Positions 19,584-28,689 of a stretch of DNA of 64,000 nt are shown piece by piece; position 1 is the stretch's first letter, and every line of letters starts with the position of its first letter. The DNA is from Chromatiales bacterium. Lineage in GTDB: Bacteria; Pseudomonadota; Gammaproteobacteria; Chromatiales; Chromatiaceae. The notes below the pieces were generated by a model. It was given only the letters and a program-made list of their open reading frames with translations. It ran no database searches and was not told the DNA's origin. A program made the translations under genes and the position numbers. The stretch lies in assembly GCA_024762475.1 (NCBI GenBank), contig JANTHJ010000002.1:1-64000 (forward strand), read 5' to 3'.

Positions 19584-20590
19584 TCCGATATCTGTTCCCG
19601 CTGCTCCTGTCCTGGCTTGGTGCCGCCCATGGCGCGCAGACCACCGCCAGCGAACCGACGCCGTCACCGGAGGTGCTCCAGCAGGCCTTCATCGGGGAGA
19701 TGGTGAAACAACACGGCTTCGACGCATCCGAGCTGCGCACCCTGCTGGATTCGGCCGTGGTCAAGGACTCGATTCTCGACGCCATCGCCCGCCCGGCGGA
19801 AAAGCGCCTCACCTGGGGCGAATACCGCAAGATCTTCCTCACGCCCGAGCGTGTGAAGGGAGGACTCCGCTATTGGCAGACGCACGCGAAGGACCTGCAG
19901 CGAGCCGAAAAGGTCTATGGCGTACCTCCCGAGATCATCGTTGCAATCATCGGGGTCGAGACACGCTATGGTCGTCATGCGGGAAGCTATCGGGTGCTCG
20001 ACGCCCTGAGCACGCTCGGATTCCATTATCCGCCGCGGGCGAAGTTTTTCCGGCGCGAACTGGGCGAGTTTCTGGTGTTGACCCGCGAGGAACAGAGCGA
20101 CCCTCGCGAACTCCTCGGCTCCTATGCCGGCGCCATGGGTAAGCCACAGTTCATCCCCTCGAGCTTCCGCGCCTACGCGGTGGATTTCGACGGTGATGGG
20201 CACCGGGACATCTGGAACAACGATGCCGATGTGATCGGCAGTGTCGCCAACTATTTTGCCCGCCACGGCTGGCGCCCCGGCAGGCCGGTGGCGTGGCGGG
20301 TACAGATCCCGGAGCTGACACCAGCGCTGCAGGCCATCATCGACCGGGGCTACAAGCCCTCGACCACGGTGGGCGAGTTGATCGACGCCGGGGTCGTCGC
20401 CGAAGCGCCGCTTGCGCCGAATCTGCCCGCTGCGCTACTCGCACTGAAGGGCGATTCGGGAACCGAATACTGGCTGGCGCTGCCCAACTTCTATGCGATT
20501 ACCCGCTACAATCACAGCCCATTGTACGCAATGGCGGTCTACCAACTCTCCGATGCCATACAACGCCTGATCGATCACAAGAGACCATGA
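19580..20590 (+). CDS. mltB: Membrane-bound lytic murein transglycosylase B
   Basis: SLT3-family transglycosylase that cleaves glycan strands to 1,6-anhydro products. The ATG overlaps the rodA stop (ATGA). The 336 residues start with signal [19 protein letters not shown] and no lipobox cysteine follows, so this is probably a soluble periplasmic form despite the name. The catalytic glutamate is E127 in [36 protein letters not shown] and [13 protein letters not shown] are family motifs. Confidence 0.95.
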   Translation: MIRYLFPLLLSWLGAAHGAQTTASEPTPSPEVLQQAFIGEMVKQHGFDASELRTLLDSAVVKDSILDAIARPAEKRLTWGEYRKIFLTPERVKGGLRYWQTHAKDLQRAEKVYGVPPEIIVAIIGVETRYGRHAGSYRVLDALSTLGFHYPPRAKFFRRELGEFLVLTREEQSDPRELLGSYAGAMGKPQFIPSSFRAYAVDFDGDGHRDIWNNDADVIGSVANYFARHGWRPGRPVAWRVQIPELTPALQAIIDRGYKPSTTVGELIDAGVVAEAPLAPNLPAALLALKGDSGTEYWLALPNFYAITRYNHSPLYAMAVYQLSDAIQRLIDHKRP

Positions 20591-21399
20591 AGCGCTACAG
20601 TCTCCACCTGCTGGGTCTCCTGCTGCTTCCCGCCGTTGCGCTCCTGGCGGGATGCGGTGGTGGCCTGGACCGGGACGGGGCGCCGGCCGGCTATCCCGAT
20701 CTCAGCCATACGCCGGATGCGGTCCCCCGGGCCGAGCCCTACCGCCACGCCAACATGCGCAGCTACCGGGTGAATGGCCACACCTATCACCCGATGCGCA
20801 CCTCCCGGGGATATGTCGAGCGCGGCATCGCCTCCTGGTACGGCACCAAGTTCCACGGCCGCAATACCGCCAGCGGTGAACGTTACAGCATGTACGCCAT
20901 GACCGCTGCGCATCGCACCCTTCCGCTGCCCAGCTATGTACGCGTCACCAACCTGGAGAACCAGCGCAGCGTGGTGGTGCGGGTCAACGACCGTGGCCCC
21001 TTCCACCAGAACCGCGTGATCGACTTATCCTATGCAGCTGCCAGCAAACTCGGCATGCTGGGCAAGGGTACAGCCCTGGTGGAGGTACGTGCGATCGATC
21101 CTGCGCATCCGGCCTCGCCGACCGTCCGGCCCGATCGACAAGTGGCTGCCAAGGGCCGGCACAGCCCTCGGATCTATATCCAGGTGGGCGCCTTCGGCAA
21201 TCGGGACAATGCCCGACGTCTGGCAGAACGCCTGGAACGGTCGCTGCGGCGCCCGGTTCGGATCGAGCGCACAACGCGGCCGGGCGGCAGCCTCCACCGT
21301 GTACATATCGGCCCCCTCGCCTCGGTCGAGATCGCCGACCATGTCAGCGCGGCCCTTGAGCAGATGCACATCCGCGACGCGCATGTCCTGATCCGCTGA
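20587..21399 (+). CDS. rlpA: Septal-ring lytic transglycosylase RlpA family lipoprotein
   Basis: Outer-membrane lipoprotein acting on denuded glycan strands. The 270 residues start [23 protein letters not shown] with lipobox LAGC. The double-psi beta-barrel contains GIASWYGTKFHGRNTASGE and the catalytic-type RVNDRGPFHQNRVIDLS. A C-terminal SPOR domain (about 195-270, IYIQVGAFGNRDNARRLAE) binds septal peptidoglycan. It overlaps mltB by 4 bp. Confidence 0.96.
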   Translation: MKRYSLHLLGLLLLPAVALLAGCGGGLDRDGAPAGYPDLSHTPDAVPRAEPYRHANMRSYRVNGHTYHPMRTSRGYVERGIASWYGTKFHGRNTASGERYSMYAMTAAHRTLPLPSYVRVTNLENQRSVVVRVNDRGPFHQNRVIDLSYAAASKLGMLGKGTALVEVRAIDPAHPASPTVRPDRQVAAKGRHSPRIYIQVGAFGNRDNARRLAERLERSLRRPVRIERTTRPGGSLHRVHIGPLASVEIADHVSAALEQMHIRDAHVLIR

Positions 21400-21425
21400 C
21401 TGGCGCGCGCATCCGCCGATAAAAT
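21396..21425 (+). promoter_or_regulatory. Candidate promoter for dacA
   Basis: CTGACT (21396-21401) and TAAAAT (21420-21425) are 18 bases apart in the 98-bp rlpA-dacA gap. They match four and five of six consensus positions. This suggests that dacA-dat-ybeD-lipB can be transcribed separately from the mre operon. Confidence 0.35.
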
Positions 21426-21497
21426 GGAACCCAGTTCCCTGACGGGCATCCAAAGTCGGACCAGCCTGTTCGTAACCCCAAGAGGATTCCGACATTG

Positions 21498-22628
21498 ATG
21501 AAGCAGCTTTCCTTCCTCCTGGCCCTTCTGCTATTCGCCGGCCTCGCCAGCGCGGCCCCTGTGCCCGCGCCGCCGGACATCGACGCCAAGGGCTATCTGC
21601 TGATGGACATGCACAGCGGTCGGGTCCTGGCCGAAAAGAACGCGGACCAGCGCATGGAGCCCGCGAGCATCACCAAGATCATGACAGCCCACGTGGTGTT
21701 CGAGGAACTGGCCAACGGCAACCTCAAGCTCGACGATATCGCCACCGTGAGCGAAAAGGCCTGGAAGACCGGCGGCTCGCGCATGTTCATCGAGGTCAAC
21801 AGCCGGGTGTCGGTGGGCGATCTGCTCAAGGGACTGATCATCCAGTCCGGTAACGACGCGGCAGTGGCCCTGGCCGAGCACATTGCCGGCAGCGAGGATG
21901 CCTTCGCCAACCTCATGAACGAACATGCGGCCCGACTCGGTATGCACGACACCCACTTCGCCAACGCCACGGGCCTGCCGCACGCCGATCACTACACGAC
22001 CCCTCGTGACATCGCCAAGATGACTATCGCCACCATTCGGGACTATCCCCAGTACTACGCGCTGTACAAGGAAAAGGAGTTCACCTACAACGGTATCCGT
22101 CAGCACAACCGCAACCGCCTGTTGTGGCGCGACCCCACGGTGGATGGCGTCAAGACCGGGCATACCCAATCGGCAGGCTTTTGCCTGGTGGCCTCTGCAA
22201 AACGCGACGACATGCGCCTGATATCGGTGGTGATGGGAACCAAGGGCGACAAGGCGCGCATGCAGACCAGCCAGGCCCTGCTCAATTTTGGATTTCGCTT
22301 CTACGAGACCCACCGCCTATACGCCGGGAACACCAAGCTGACCGAAGCCCGGGTCTGGAAGGGCGAGAACGAACGGGTACCCCTCGGTCTGAAGCAGGAT
22401 CTCTACGTCACAATCCCACGCCGTCAGTACGATCGTCTGAATGCACGTAGCGAGATCGACCCCGACATCCAGGCGCCGGTAGACAAGGGGCAGCCCCTCG
22501 GGGAGGTCATCGTGGATCTGGACGGAGAACCGGTGGCGAAGGTGCCCCTGATCGCCCTGAGCGCCGTCCCTGAAGGCGGGCTCTGGCGCCAGGCGGTCGA
22601 CACGGTCGAGCGCTGGCTGCCCTTCTGA
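21498..22628 (+). CDS. dacA: D-alanyl-D-alanine carboxypeptidase (PBP5/6 type)
   Basis: Trims the terminal D-Ala from peptidoglycan pentapeptides in the periplasm. From the ATG at 21498 it has 376 residues; a TTG one codon earlier is possible. The signal ends near LASAAP. Catalytic motifs are SITK (57-60), SGN (117-119) and KTGH in TVDGVKTGHTQSAG. The C-terminal beta domain and the terminal amphipathic helix (WRQAVDTVERWLPF) that anchors these enzymes to the inner membrane are present. Its stop overlaps the next start (TGATG). Confidence 0.97.
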   Translation: MKQLSFLLALLLFAGLASAAPVPAPPDIDAKGYLLMDMHSGRVLAEKNADQRMEPASITKIMTAHVVFEELANGNLKLDDIATVSEKAWKTGGSRMFIEVNSRVSVGDLLKGLIIQSGNDAAVALAEHIAGSEDAFANLMNEHAARLGMHDTHFANATGLPHADHYTTPRDIAKMTIATIRDYPQYYALYKEKEFTYNGIRQHNRNRLLWRDPTVDGVKTGHTQSAGFCLVASAKRDDMRLISVVMGTKGDKARMQTSQALLNFGFRFYETHRLYAGNTKLTEARVWKGENERVPLGLKQDLYVTIPRRQYDRLNARSEIDPDIQAPVDKGQPLGEVIVDLDGEPVAKVPLIALSAVPEGGLWRQAVDTVERWLPF

Positions 22629-23509
22629 TGGAGCGGGTGTTCCTGAACGGCCGCTTCGTACCGCGGGAGATGGCCTGCGTACCAGTGACCGACCGGGGAC
22701 TACTGTTCGGCGACAGCGTCTACGAGGTGATCCCGGCCTACGGCGGGGTGCCCTTCCGCCTGGCCCAGCACCTGGACCGGCTGGGTCGCAGCCTCGCGGC
22801 GATCCGCCTTGAGAATCCCCTGTCCCGAGCCGAGTGGGAGTCGATGATCGGCGAACTGTGCGGGGACTGCGGCGACCTGGACCGCTCCATCTATATCCAG
22901 GTCACCCGCGGTGCCTACCCGACCCGCAGCCACCGGATCCCCGCCGAGGTCACCCCGACGGTGATCGCCTTCAGCTCGGCAATCCCGGAACGGGATCCGC
23001 GGATCGCCCGCCAGGGTATCAGGGCGATCACCCTCCCGGACATTCGCTGGCACCGGTGCGATATCAAGGCCACGACCCTGCTGGCGAATATGCTTGCGCA
23101 GGCCGAGGCGGTTGAAAAGGGTGCCGACGACGCCATCTTCATTCGCGACCACCTTGCCACGGAAGGGACCGCGAGCAACCTGTTCATCGCCCATGAGGGC
23201 CAGCTCGCCACGCCGCCCAACAGCGACCAGCTGCTGCCCGGCGTGACCCGCGACCTGGTGCTGGAGCTGGCGCGGGACGCCGGCGTCCCCTGCCGCGAGG
23301 CGGCGATCACCGAGCAGGACCTGCACCGGGCGGAAGAGATCTGGCTGACCAGCTCCACCCGGGAGCTCGCGCCGGTGGTACGACTGAACGACGAGATCGT
23401 CGGCGATGGCAGTCCCGGACCCCTGTGGCAGCGCATGGACCAGCTATTCCAGGCTGCCAAACACCGCATTAGGCAGCGCGCGCGGGCGCGCAGCGAGAAC
23501 CAACGATGA
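22628..23509 (+). CDS. dat: D-amino-acid aminotransferase
   Basis: PLP fold-type IV enzyme that interconverts D-alanine and D-glutamate with their keto acids. The 293 residues start MERVFLNGRFVPREMACV. The PLP lysine is K147 in WHRCDIKATTLLANMLA, and the PLP-binding glutamate lies in ATEGTASNLFIA. A branched-chain aminotransferase is possible, but VPVTDRGLLFGDSVYEVIP fits the D-amino-acid group better. Its place between dacA and ybeD-lipB is common in gammaproteobacteria. Confidence 0.9.
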   Translation: MERVFLNGRFVPREMACVPVTDRGLLFGDSVYEVIPAYGGVPFRLAQHLDRLGRSLAAIRLENPLSRAEWESMIGELCGDCGDLDRSIYIQVTRGAYPTRSHRIPAEVTPTVIAFSSAIPERDPRIARQGIRAITLPDIRWHRCDIKATTLLANMLAQAEAVEKGADDAIFIRDHLATEGTASNLFIAHEGQLATPPNSDQLLPGVTRDLVLELARDAGVPCREAAITEQDLHRAEEIWLTSSTRELAPVVRLNDEIVGDGSPGPLWQRMDQLFQAAKHRIRQRARARSENQR

Positions 23510-23802
23510 GCGACGACAAAGACGACAAGCAGGCAACACAGGCGCAGGGCGAGGGCTTCCAGTTCCCCTGCGACTACCAGGTGAAGGCAATGGGCCTGGA
23601 TGACGGCAGCTTCCGCGACACCGTGCTCGAGATCGTGGGCAATCACTGCGAGAAGATCGAGGAGAACAAGATCTCGTGCCGCGGCAGTGCCAACGGCAAG
23701 TACCTCTCGGTGAGCGTGACCATCGAGGCGCAGAGCCGCGAGCAACTCGATGCCCTCTACGACGAACTCACTGCCCATGACAAGGTATTGATGCGGCTGT
23801 GA
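23506..23802 (+). CDS. ybeD: YbeD-like DUF493 protein
   Basis: A 98-residue ACT-like ferredoxin-fold protein. The conserved segment is [17 protein letters not shown] followed by [19 protein letters not shown]. The first 18 residues are charged and poorly conserved. It is regularly found between dacA and lipB and is suspected to act in lipoate or iron-sulfur metabolism, but no activity is established. It overlaps dat and lipB by 4 bp each. Confidence 0.93.
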   Translation: MSDDKDDKQATQAQGEGFQFPCDYQVKAMGLDDGSFRDTVLEIVGNHCEKIEENKISCRGSANGKYLSVSVTIEAQSREQLDALYDELTAHDKVLMRL

Positions 23803-24434
23803 GCGGCGCACCGGTCGTACGGATTCGCCACCTGGGGCGCCGCCCCTATGTCGAAACCTGGCAGGCGATGCGCGACTTCACCGAGCTGCGCACCCCAGAG
23901 ACGCCCTCCGAGATCTGGCTGGTCGAACACGATCCGGTCTTCACCCAGGGCCAGGCAGGCCGAGCGGAACATCTCCTCGCCCCGGGTGATATTCCGGTGG
24001 TGCAGACCGACCGCGGCGGCCAGGTCACCTACCACGGTCCGGGTCAGGTAGTGATCTATCTGCTGCTCTCATTGCGCGAGGCAGGGCTGGGGGTGCGCGG
24101 CCTGGTCACCGCCATGGAGGAGAGCGTGATCGCACTGCTGGCCGACCATGGGATACGCGCCCATGCGCGGCCCGATGCGCCCGGGGTCTATGTCGAAGAG
24201 GCCAAGATCGCCGCCCTGGGGCTGCGTATCCGGCGTGGCTGCAGCTACCACGGCCTGGCCTTCAACGTAAATCCCGACCTCGAGCCCTTCTCCCGCATCG
24301 ATCCCTGCGGCTACCGCGGCATGGCGGTCACCAGCACCCAGAAGCTGGGCATCGACGCCGATCCGGATACCCTGGCTGAAGACTTGCTCGACGGGCTCTG
24401 TGAGCGACTGGGCTACCGGGCCGTCGCCAACTGA
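23799..24434 (+). CDS. lipB: Octanoyl-[acyl-carrier-protein] transferase
   Basis: Transfers octanoyl groups from ACP to lipoyl domains, the first step of protein lipoylation. The 211 residues start at GTG ([17 protein letters not shown]), overlapping the ybeD stop. The acyl-cysteine is C170 in [10 protein letters not shown] and the catalytic lysine is K136 in [23 protein letters not shown] is the family signature. Its 3' end overlaps the convergent kinase gene by 22 bp. lipA, normally next, lies 4.9 kb downstream. Confidence 0.97.
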   Translation: MSGAPVVRIRHLGRRPYVETWQAMRDFTELRTPETPSEIWLVEHDPVFTQGQAGRAEHLLAPGDIPVVQTDRGGQVTYHGPGQVVIYLLLSLREAGLGVRGLVTAMEESVIALLADHGIRAHARPDAPGVYVEEAKIAALGLRIRRGCSYHGLAFNVNPDLEPFSRIDPCGYRGMAVTSTQKLGIDADPDTLAEDLLDGLCERLGYRAVAN

Positions 24435-26773
24435 GGGCTTACCGCAAGTCGGCGGCACAGGCCGTCGCGCAGCGCCTTGACCCGCTGCAGCACCTCCGGA
24501 TCCTCGTCGAAGCCATAGGCGAGCCCGTACTCGGCATACAGCATGCCGACGGGCCCGGATTCGGCGCGCATGGGCAATACCAGGAAGGAGCCCGGCCCGC
24601 CCAGCCAGTCCGGCATCCTCTCGCGCACCGCGTCCCGGCTGGCGTCCGATATATAAACATCGCTATTGCGGATCAGGGCCACGCTGAGCAGATTCAGACC
24701 GCCCACACAGCGCACCCTGAACGTTTGCATGAGTGCCTCGGCCGCCTCGCCGAAGCCCGCCAGGCCCTGCAGCGCCTTGTGCTCCGCCTCCCAGCGGGCG
24801 GTAACCAGGCGCCGGAACCCCAGGGCCTGATGCAGCGCCTCCATCGCAACCCGGCTCGGGGCGCGGCCCTCGTCATCCGGCCCCGCCCACCGCTCGAGCC
24901 GCTCCAGTGCCTCGTCGAGGATCCCGATCGGATTCCGCGGCTCACGCGCATCCGGCCGCTCGATTCGGGTGGTATGCAGTATCACCGTGTGACCGGTTTC
25001 CGCCGGATCGACCGAAGCGATCGCCGCCGGTTCCTCCGCACCGTCCTCGCCCAGCCCGTCGACGAACCGTTGCCGCTGCTTGCGATCGGCGAACCCCACC
25101 CGGAACGCCACGTATTCCCGCTTGGCCGCATGAATGGCCCCGGAGATCTGCATCGGGTCCAGATCGAGTGCCACGGCATGACCGGTCACCAGCGTTTTCA
25201 GTTCGTACAGTGCCTCGGCCGAGCACCCGCGTCGCAACACGCCGGTGACCCGGTCCGCCAAGCCGGCAATCAGTTGCAGACGATCGCCGGGTTCGCGCAC
25301 CGGCGTATCCGGCAGCGACTTCGGATCCTGCAGGCAGCAGCAGATCTCGGCGGGGAAGTTCCATTCGCGCGCCACTTCCTGGCCGATACGGGCATAGTCG
25401 GTACCGAGCACCTGGCGCTGTGCCTCGGCCGGGCTCACGCCCTCGACCGCCTCCAGACGCTCGATGAGCTGCGCCTCCTCTGGCAGATAGTAGGCCACCA
25501 GCACGGCCCCCAGCCCCCGGAGCATGGTGCCGAGCATCGCCTCCTCGGCCAACTGGCGATCCACCACATGACCGATCTCGCGGGCGCACAGTCCACTGTA
25601 CAGGGACGCCGACAGGCGCTCGCGTAGCCCGTCGGTCTCCACCCTGCCGCCGAAGTGCTCCAGCAGCGAGAGCGAGGCTGCAATGGCGCGCACCCCGTTC
25701 ACCCCGAGTATCACCACCGCCCGCGAGATGGTGCTGATCTGCCCGGAGAAGGCCGCGTAATAGGCAGAGTTGACCACCCGCAGTATCTTGCTGCTCAGCC
25801 CCTGGTCTTTGACGATGATATCGGCCAGGGCCCGACTGTCCCCAAGTCGCTCGCTGGCCAGCTGGTTGAGGGTCGAGACGTTGCGTGCCAAGGCCGGAAA
25901 GTCCTGCTTCAGGCGCATGCGTCTGAGCAGGAAGGCAACCGTGGCGTGCGCGCCAGGCGTGGCCTGCCCCGCCGGGCCCTGCAGGGGCTCCAGGGCCAGA
26001 CGCATCTCCGCCGCATCGGCGAAGCGCTGTGCCGGATCCCGCTCCATGGCACGCTCGATGACCCGCTGCAGGCGGGGATCGATGCCGGGCACGGCCTGAT
26101 CCAGCGGACGGGGAGACCGGGTCAGGATGTCCCGCAACACCGCCCGCGCATCGCTGGCTTCGTAGGCGGGGCGCCCGACCAGCATCTCGTAGGCCACCAG
26201 GCCCAGGGAAAATACATCCGTCCGCCTCGATACCCGCCCCTGCTCGATGTACTCGGGCGCCATGTAGCGTGGCGTGCCGAGCAACCGCTCGTCCGGTCCT
26301 CGCTCGGGGCCGAGCAGGGCCGCGATCCCGAAGTCGGCCACCTTGGGCACGCCGGACCCGGTGACAATGATGTTCGCCGGCTTCAGGTCGCGGTGAACGA
26401 TATCCTTTGCATGCGCCTGCTCGATGCCGGCCAGCACCCCATTCAGCACCTCGAGGGCCGCGGCCTGCGCCAGCGCACCCTGCGCCAGCAGGTCCGACAG
26501 CGTGTTCCCGTCGACCAGCTCGAAAACCAGGTAAGGCCGCCCTTCCAGCTCGCCCGCGTCGAACACCGAGACCAGGTTCTGGTGACTGAGTGCCCCGATG
26601 GCACGCGCCTCGTGCAAGGGATGGGCGACGGGTCCCTGTCCCTCCAGCAACGGCGCATACAGCAGCTTGATAGCCACCTCGCGCCGCAGTACCGGGTCAC
26701 TGCAACGATAGACCTGTCCCTGGGTACCGCTGCCGAGCAGCTGTCTGACGATGAAACGCCCTATGCTGCGCAC
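24413..26773 (-). CDS. Ser/Thr protein kinase-HDOD-GAF fusion
   Basis: A 786-residue soluble multidomain regulator. It starts at GTG 26773 with AAGGAG in front. Residues 6-265 form a Hanks-type kinase: P-loop [11 protein letters not shown], lysine K36 in [13 protein letters not shown] with D129, DFG 147-149, and [21 protein letters not shown]. All catalytic residues are present and it is of the RD type. Residues about 275-480 are an HDOD domain ([39 protein letters not shown]). The C-terminal 150 residues resemble a GAF sensor. It has no extracytoplasmic domain, unlike PknB-type kinases. Partners are probably the cyclase, PP2C and FHA proteins encoded next to it. Confidence 0.92.
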   Translation of the reverse strand: MRSIGRFIVRQLLGSGTQGQVYRCSDPVLRREVAIKLLYAPLLEGQGPVAHPLHEARAIGALSHQNLVSVFDAGELEGRPYLVFELVDGNTLSDLLAQGALAQAAALEVLNGVLAGIEQAHAKDIVHRDLKPANIIVTGSGVPKVADFGIAALLGPERGPDERLLGTPRYMAPEYIEQGRVSRRTDVFSLGLVAYEMLVGRPAYEASDARAVLRDILTRSPRPLDQAVPGIDPRLQRVIERAMERDPAQRFADAAEMRLALEPLQGPAGQATPGAHATVAFLLRRMRLKQDFPALARNVSTLNQLASERLGDSRALADIIVKDQGLSSKILRVVNSAYYAAFSGQISTISRAVVILGVNGVRAIAASLSLLEHFGGRVETDGLRERLSASLYSGLCAREIGHVVDRQLAEEAMLGTMLRGLGAVLVAYYLPEEAQLIERLEAVEGVSPAEAQRQVLGTDYARIGQEVAREWNFPAEICCCLQDPKSLPDTPVREPGDRLQLIAGLADRVTGVLRRGCSAEALYELKTLVTGHAVALDLDPMQISGAIHAAKREYVAFRVGFADRKQRQRFVDGLGEDGAEEPAAIASVDPAETGHTVILHTTRIERPDAREPRNPIGILDEALERLERWAGPDDEGRAPSRVAMEALHQALGFRRLVTARWEAEHKALQGLAGFGEAAEALMQTFRVRCVGGLNLLSVALIRNSDVYISDASRDAVRERMPDWLGGPGSFLVLPMRAESGPVGMLYAEYGLAYGFDEDPEVLQRVKALRDGLCRRLAVSPQLATAR

Positions 26774-26836
26774 GGGCTCTCCTTGGGTGCAGTTTCCTAA
26801 CTCAGATAGGCATCGGCTCGGACAGCGAAAACTTGA

Positions 26837-27712
26837 TCACCGGAGGATTCGGTAATGGATCACCGAGGCCGGATCCGCCTCCCCGGAGGGCGCCAACACC
26901 AGGGCCCCGTTCCCCTGCAGACGCTGCCGGTCCCGACACAGTAGTACCGGCGAGGCCCCTTTCATCTTGACCAGGGTACCGTTGGTGCTCTGATCGTGGA
27001 CCAACCAGGACGATCCGCAGGACTCGAAACGCAGGTGCCGTCGCGAGACACGGAGCGAAGAGAGGCACAGCCGGTTGCTGCGGTCGCGCCCGGCCAGAAC
27101 GTCACCACTGCCTGGCGCCAGGGTCAATTCTCCGCTGGACCATCGCAGCGACAGGCGCCCGGGCCCTTCAGCGGAGGGAAGGTCCAGATCGTCCGGCGTC
27201 AGCGCCACGGTGTAGTCACCTTCCTGGACCGCAAGCCATTCGAAGATCGCAGGCATGGACCGCTTTCCCCGAGCCGCCAGCGCCGGCAGTGGCCGCAGAC
27301 GCGTCCGGTCGGGGACATAGGCGGCCGCCTTGGCCGAGAGCAGCATCTGCGCAGGGCCGGCCAGGGACGCGATCCGCGCCGCGGTGTTCACCACGTCACC
27401 GAACAGGTCCCCGCCTTCCTCCACCAGGTCACCGTAGTGCAGGCCCGCCTTGCAGGTGAGATCGCCGACGCCCTGGGCACTGGCAAAGGCCTCACCCAGG
27501 GCCGGTACCGCCGAGCGGTCATCGAAGGCCAGCATCAGTTCATCGCCGATCTCCTTTACCACGCGACCCGACAGGGCCTGAGCAGCCAGCCGCAGACGGT
27601 CCAGCAGGACACTGACCCGGCGCCGCGCCTCGCGGTCGCCCAGCTGTTCGTACAAGCGGGTACTGCCGCAAACATCGATGAAGGCGACCAGGGCGCTTTT
27701 CCCATCGGACAT
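26837..27712 (-). CDS. Class III adenylate cyclase with C-terminal FHA domain
   Basis: A 291-residue soluble protein starting at ATG 27712 behind GGGGGGAAT. The cyclase domain (about 6-165) has both metal aspartates, D13 in FIDVCGST and D57 in KEIGDELM, and the transition-state pair N109 and R113 in VVNTAARI. K53 and D102 sit where adenine-specifying residues are found, so ATP is the likely substrate. The FHA domain (about 185-290) has GRDRSN, RVSRRHLRFE and STNGTLV, which bind phosphothreonine. A single polypeptide has all catalytic residues, consistent with a homodimer. It is divergent from the PP2C gene and 63 bp upstream of the kinase gene. Confidence 0.9.
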   Translation of the reverse strand: MSDGKSALVAFIDVCGSTRLYEQLGDREARRRVSVLLDRLRLAAQALSGRVVKEIGDELMLAFDDRSAVPALGEAFASAQGVGDLTCKAGLHYGDLVEEGGDLFGDVVNTAARIASLAGPAQMLLSAKAAAYVPDRTRLRPLPALAARGKRSMPAIFEWLAVQEGDYTVALTPDDLDLPSAEGPGRLSLRWSSGELTLAPGSGDVLAGRDRSNRLCLSSLRVSRRHLRFESCGSSWLVHDQSTNGTLVKMKGASPVLLCRDRQRLQGNGALVLAPSGEADPASVIHYRILR

Positions 27713-27790
27713 TCGAATTCCCCCCACGCAATCTTCGGAACAGATGTGGCCAGGCGCCCGGCACAGCAGCGAGGCATCCCGCCAATCGCA

Positions 27791-27817
27791 TAAAGGTAGC
27801 GGCATGTCGGCCGATAA
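27791..27817 (+). promoter_or_regulatory. FliA (sigma-28) type promoter upstream of PP2C
   Basis: TAAAGGTA, an 11-base spacer and GCCGATAA. The -10 part is identical to the FliA consensus, the -35 part matches six of eight, and the spacer length is exact. The predicted start near 27825 leaves a 34-base leader before the ATG at 27859, which supports that start over the ATG at 27829. Confidence 0.55.
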
Positions 27818-27858
27818 GCTGAGCGACGATGGCGGAATACCCAAAGGTCGGGAACCAG

Positions 27859-28689
27859 ATGTTCATCACCAGACCACAGATCGGGATGGCAGGTCTGAGC
27901 GACCGGGGACAGGTACGCGAGGACAATCAGGACTGGATCCGCGCCGATCCGCACCTGGGGCTGTTCGTGCTCGCCGATGGCATGGGCGGTATCCGCGGCG
28001 GCGCCGAGGCAAGCCGCATTGCCGGCGAGCATTTCCATCGCCACATGCGGTCCTGGCTGCGCTGGGGCGCAATGCTTCCGTGGCGTCGCAGTCCGCTGCG
28101 CATCCTGAAGGCGATGCAGAGGGGACTGCTGGCGGCCAGCGTCCGGGTGCGCCATGCGGCCGCTGCCGACACCCGGCTCGAAGGCATGGGCACGACTCTG
28201 GTCGGCGGCCTGGTGCGCGGTAGCGCCTGCCTGGTCGTGGCGGTGGGCGACTCACGCCTCTACCGGCTGCGTGACGGCGATCTCGAACAGGTCACCCGAG
28301 ACCAAACCCTGGCCGCAAAGCTCCTGGCCGACGGCTTTCTGAAAACGGACGATCCCCGTCTGGCACGCTATACGCATATCCTGACTGCCGCGGTGGGCCG
28401 CGAAGAGCGGCCGGAGATCCAGCGCTATCATCTCAAGCTGCAACCGGGAGATCGCCTGCTCGCCTGCAGCGACGGGTTGAGCGGTGCCCTGGCCGACCAC
28501 CACCTTTCGACGACGCTGCAGCAACAAGGGCCGCTCGAGCGCCTGGCCGATCGCCTGGTCGCCCTGGCCAACGATGCCGGCGGCAAGGACAACATCTCGG
28601 TTATCCTGATCGACCCGATTACGCCTCCATCCCGTAGCCCACAGTGGGAGAACCTAGACCGTGCCACAGTTACACCTGACCAGGGATGA
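27859..28689 (+). CDS. PP2C-family Ser/Thr phosphatase
   Basis: Metal-dependent phosphoprotein phosphatase, 276 residues from the ATG at 27859 (MFITRPQIGMAGLSDRGQV), which has AAAGG and GGGAA upstream; an ATG at 27829 is an alternative. Motifs in order: VREDNQD, FVLADGMGG with metal ligand D40, GMGTTLVGG, VAVGDSRLYRLRDG, LLACSDGLSG, and GGKDNISVILID. All metal-binding aspartates are present and no membrane segment is seen. It probably reverses phosphorylation by the kinase encoded at 24413-26773. Its end overlaps the FHA gene by 29 bp. Confidence 0.94.
   Translation: MFITRPQIGMAGLSDRGQVREDNQDWIRADPHLGLFVLADGMGGIRGGAEASRIAGEHFHRHMRSWLRWGAMLPWRRSPLRILKAMQRGLLAASVRVRHAAAADTRLEGMGTTLVGGLVRGSACLVVAVGDSRLYRLRDGDLEQVTRDQTLAAKLLADGFLKTDDPRLARYTHILTAAVGREERPEIQRYHLKLQPGDRLLACSDGLSGALADHHLSTTLQQQGPLERLADRLVALANDAGGKDNISVILIDPITPPSRSPQWENLDRATVTPDQG

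Noticed and set aside
18350-20590. A very long frame that would fuse extra sequence to MltB
   Set aside because: Its first 410 codons are an off-frame shadow of rodA. The real MltB start is the ATG at 19580 with a signal peptide.
21415-21422. GCCGATAA before dacA as a third FliA promoter
   Set aside because: The -35 position 11 bases upstream reads CTGACTGG, with no TAAA. A sigma-70 pair fits the same place better.
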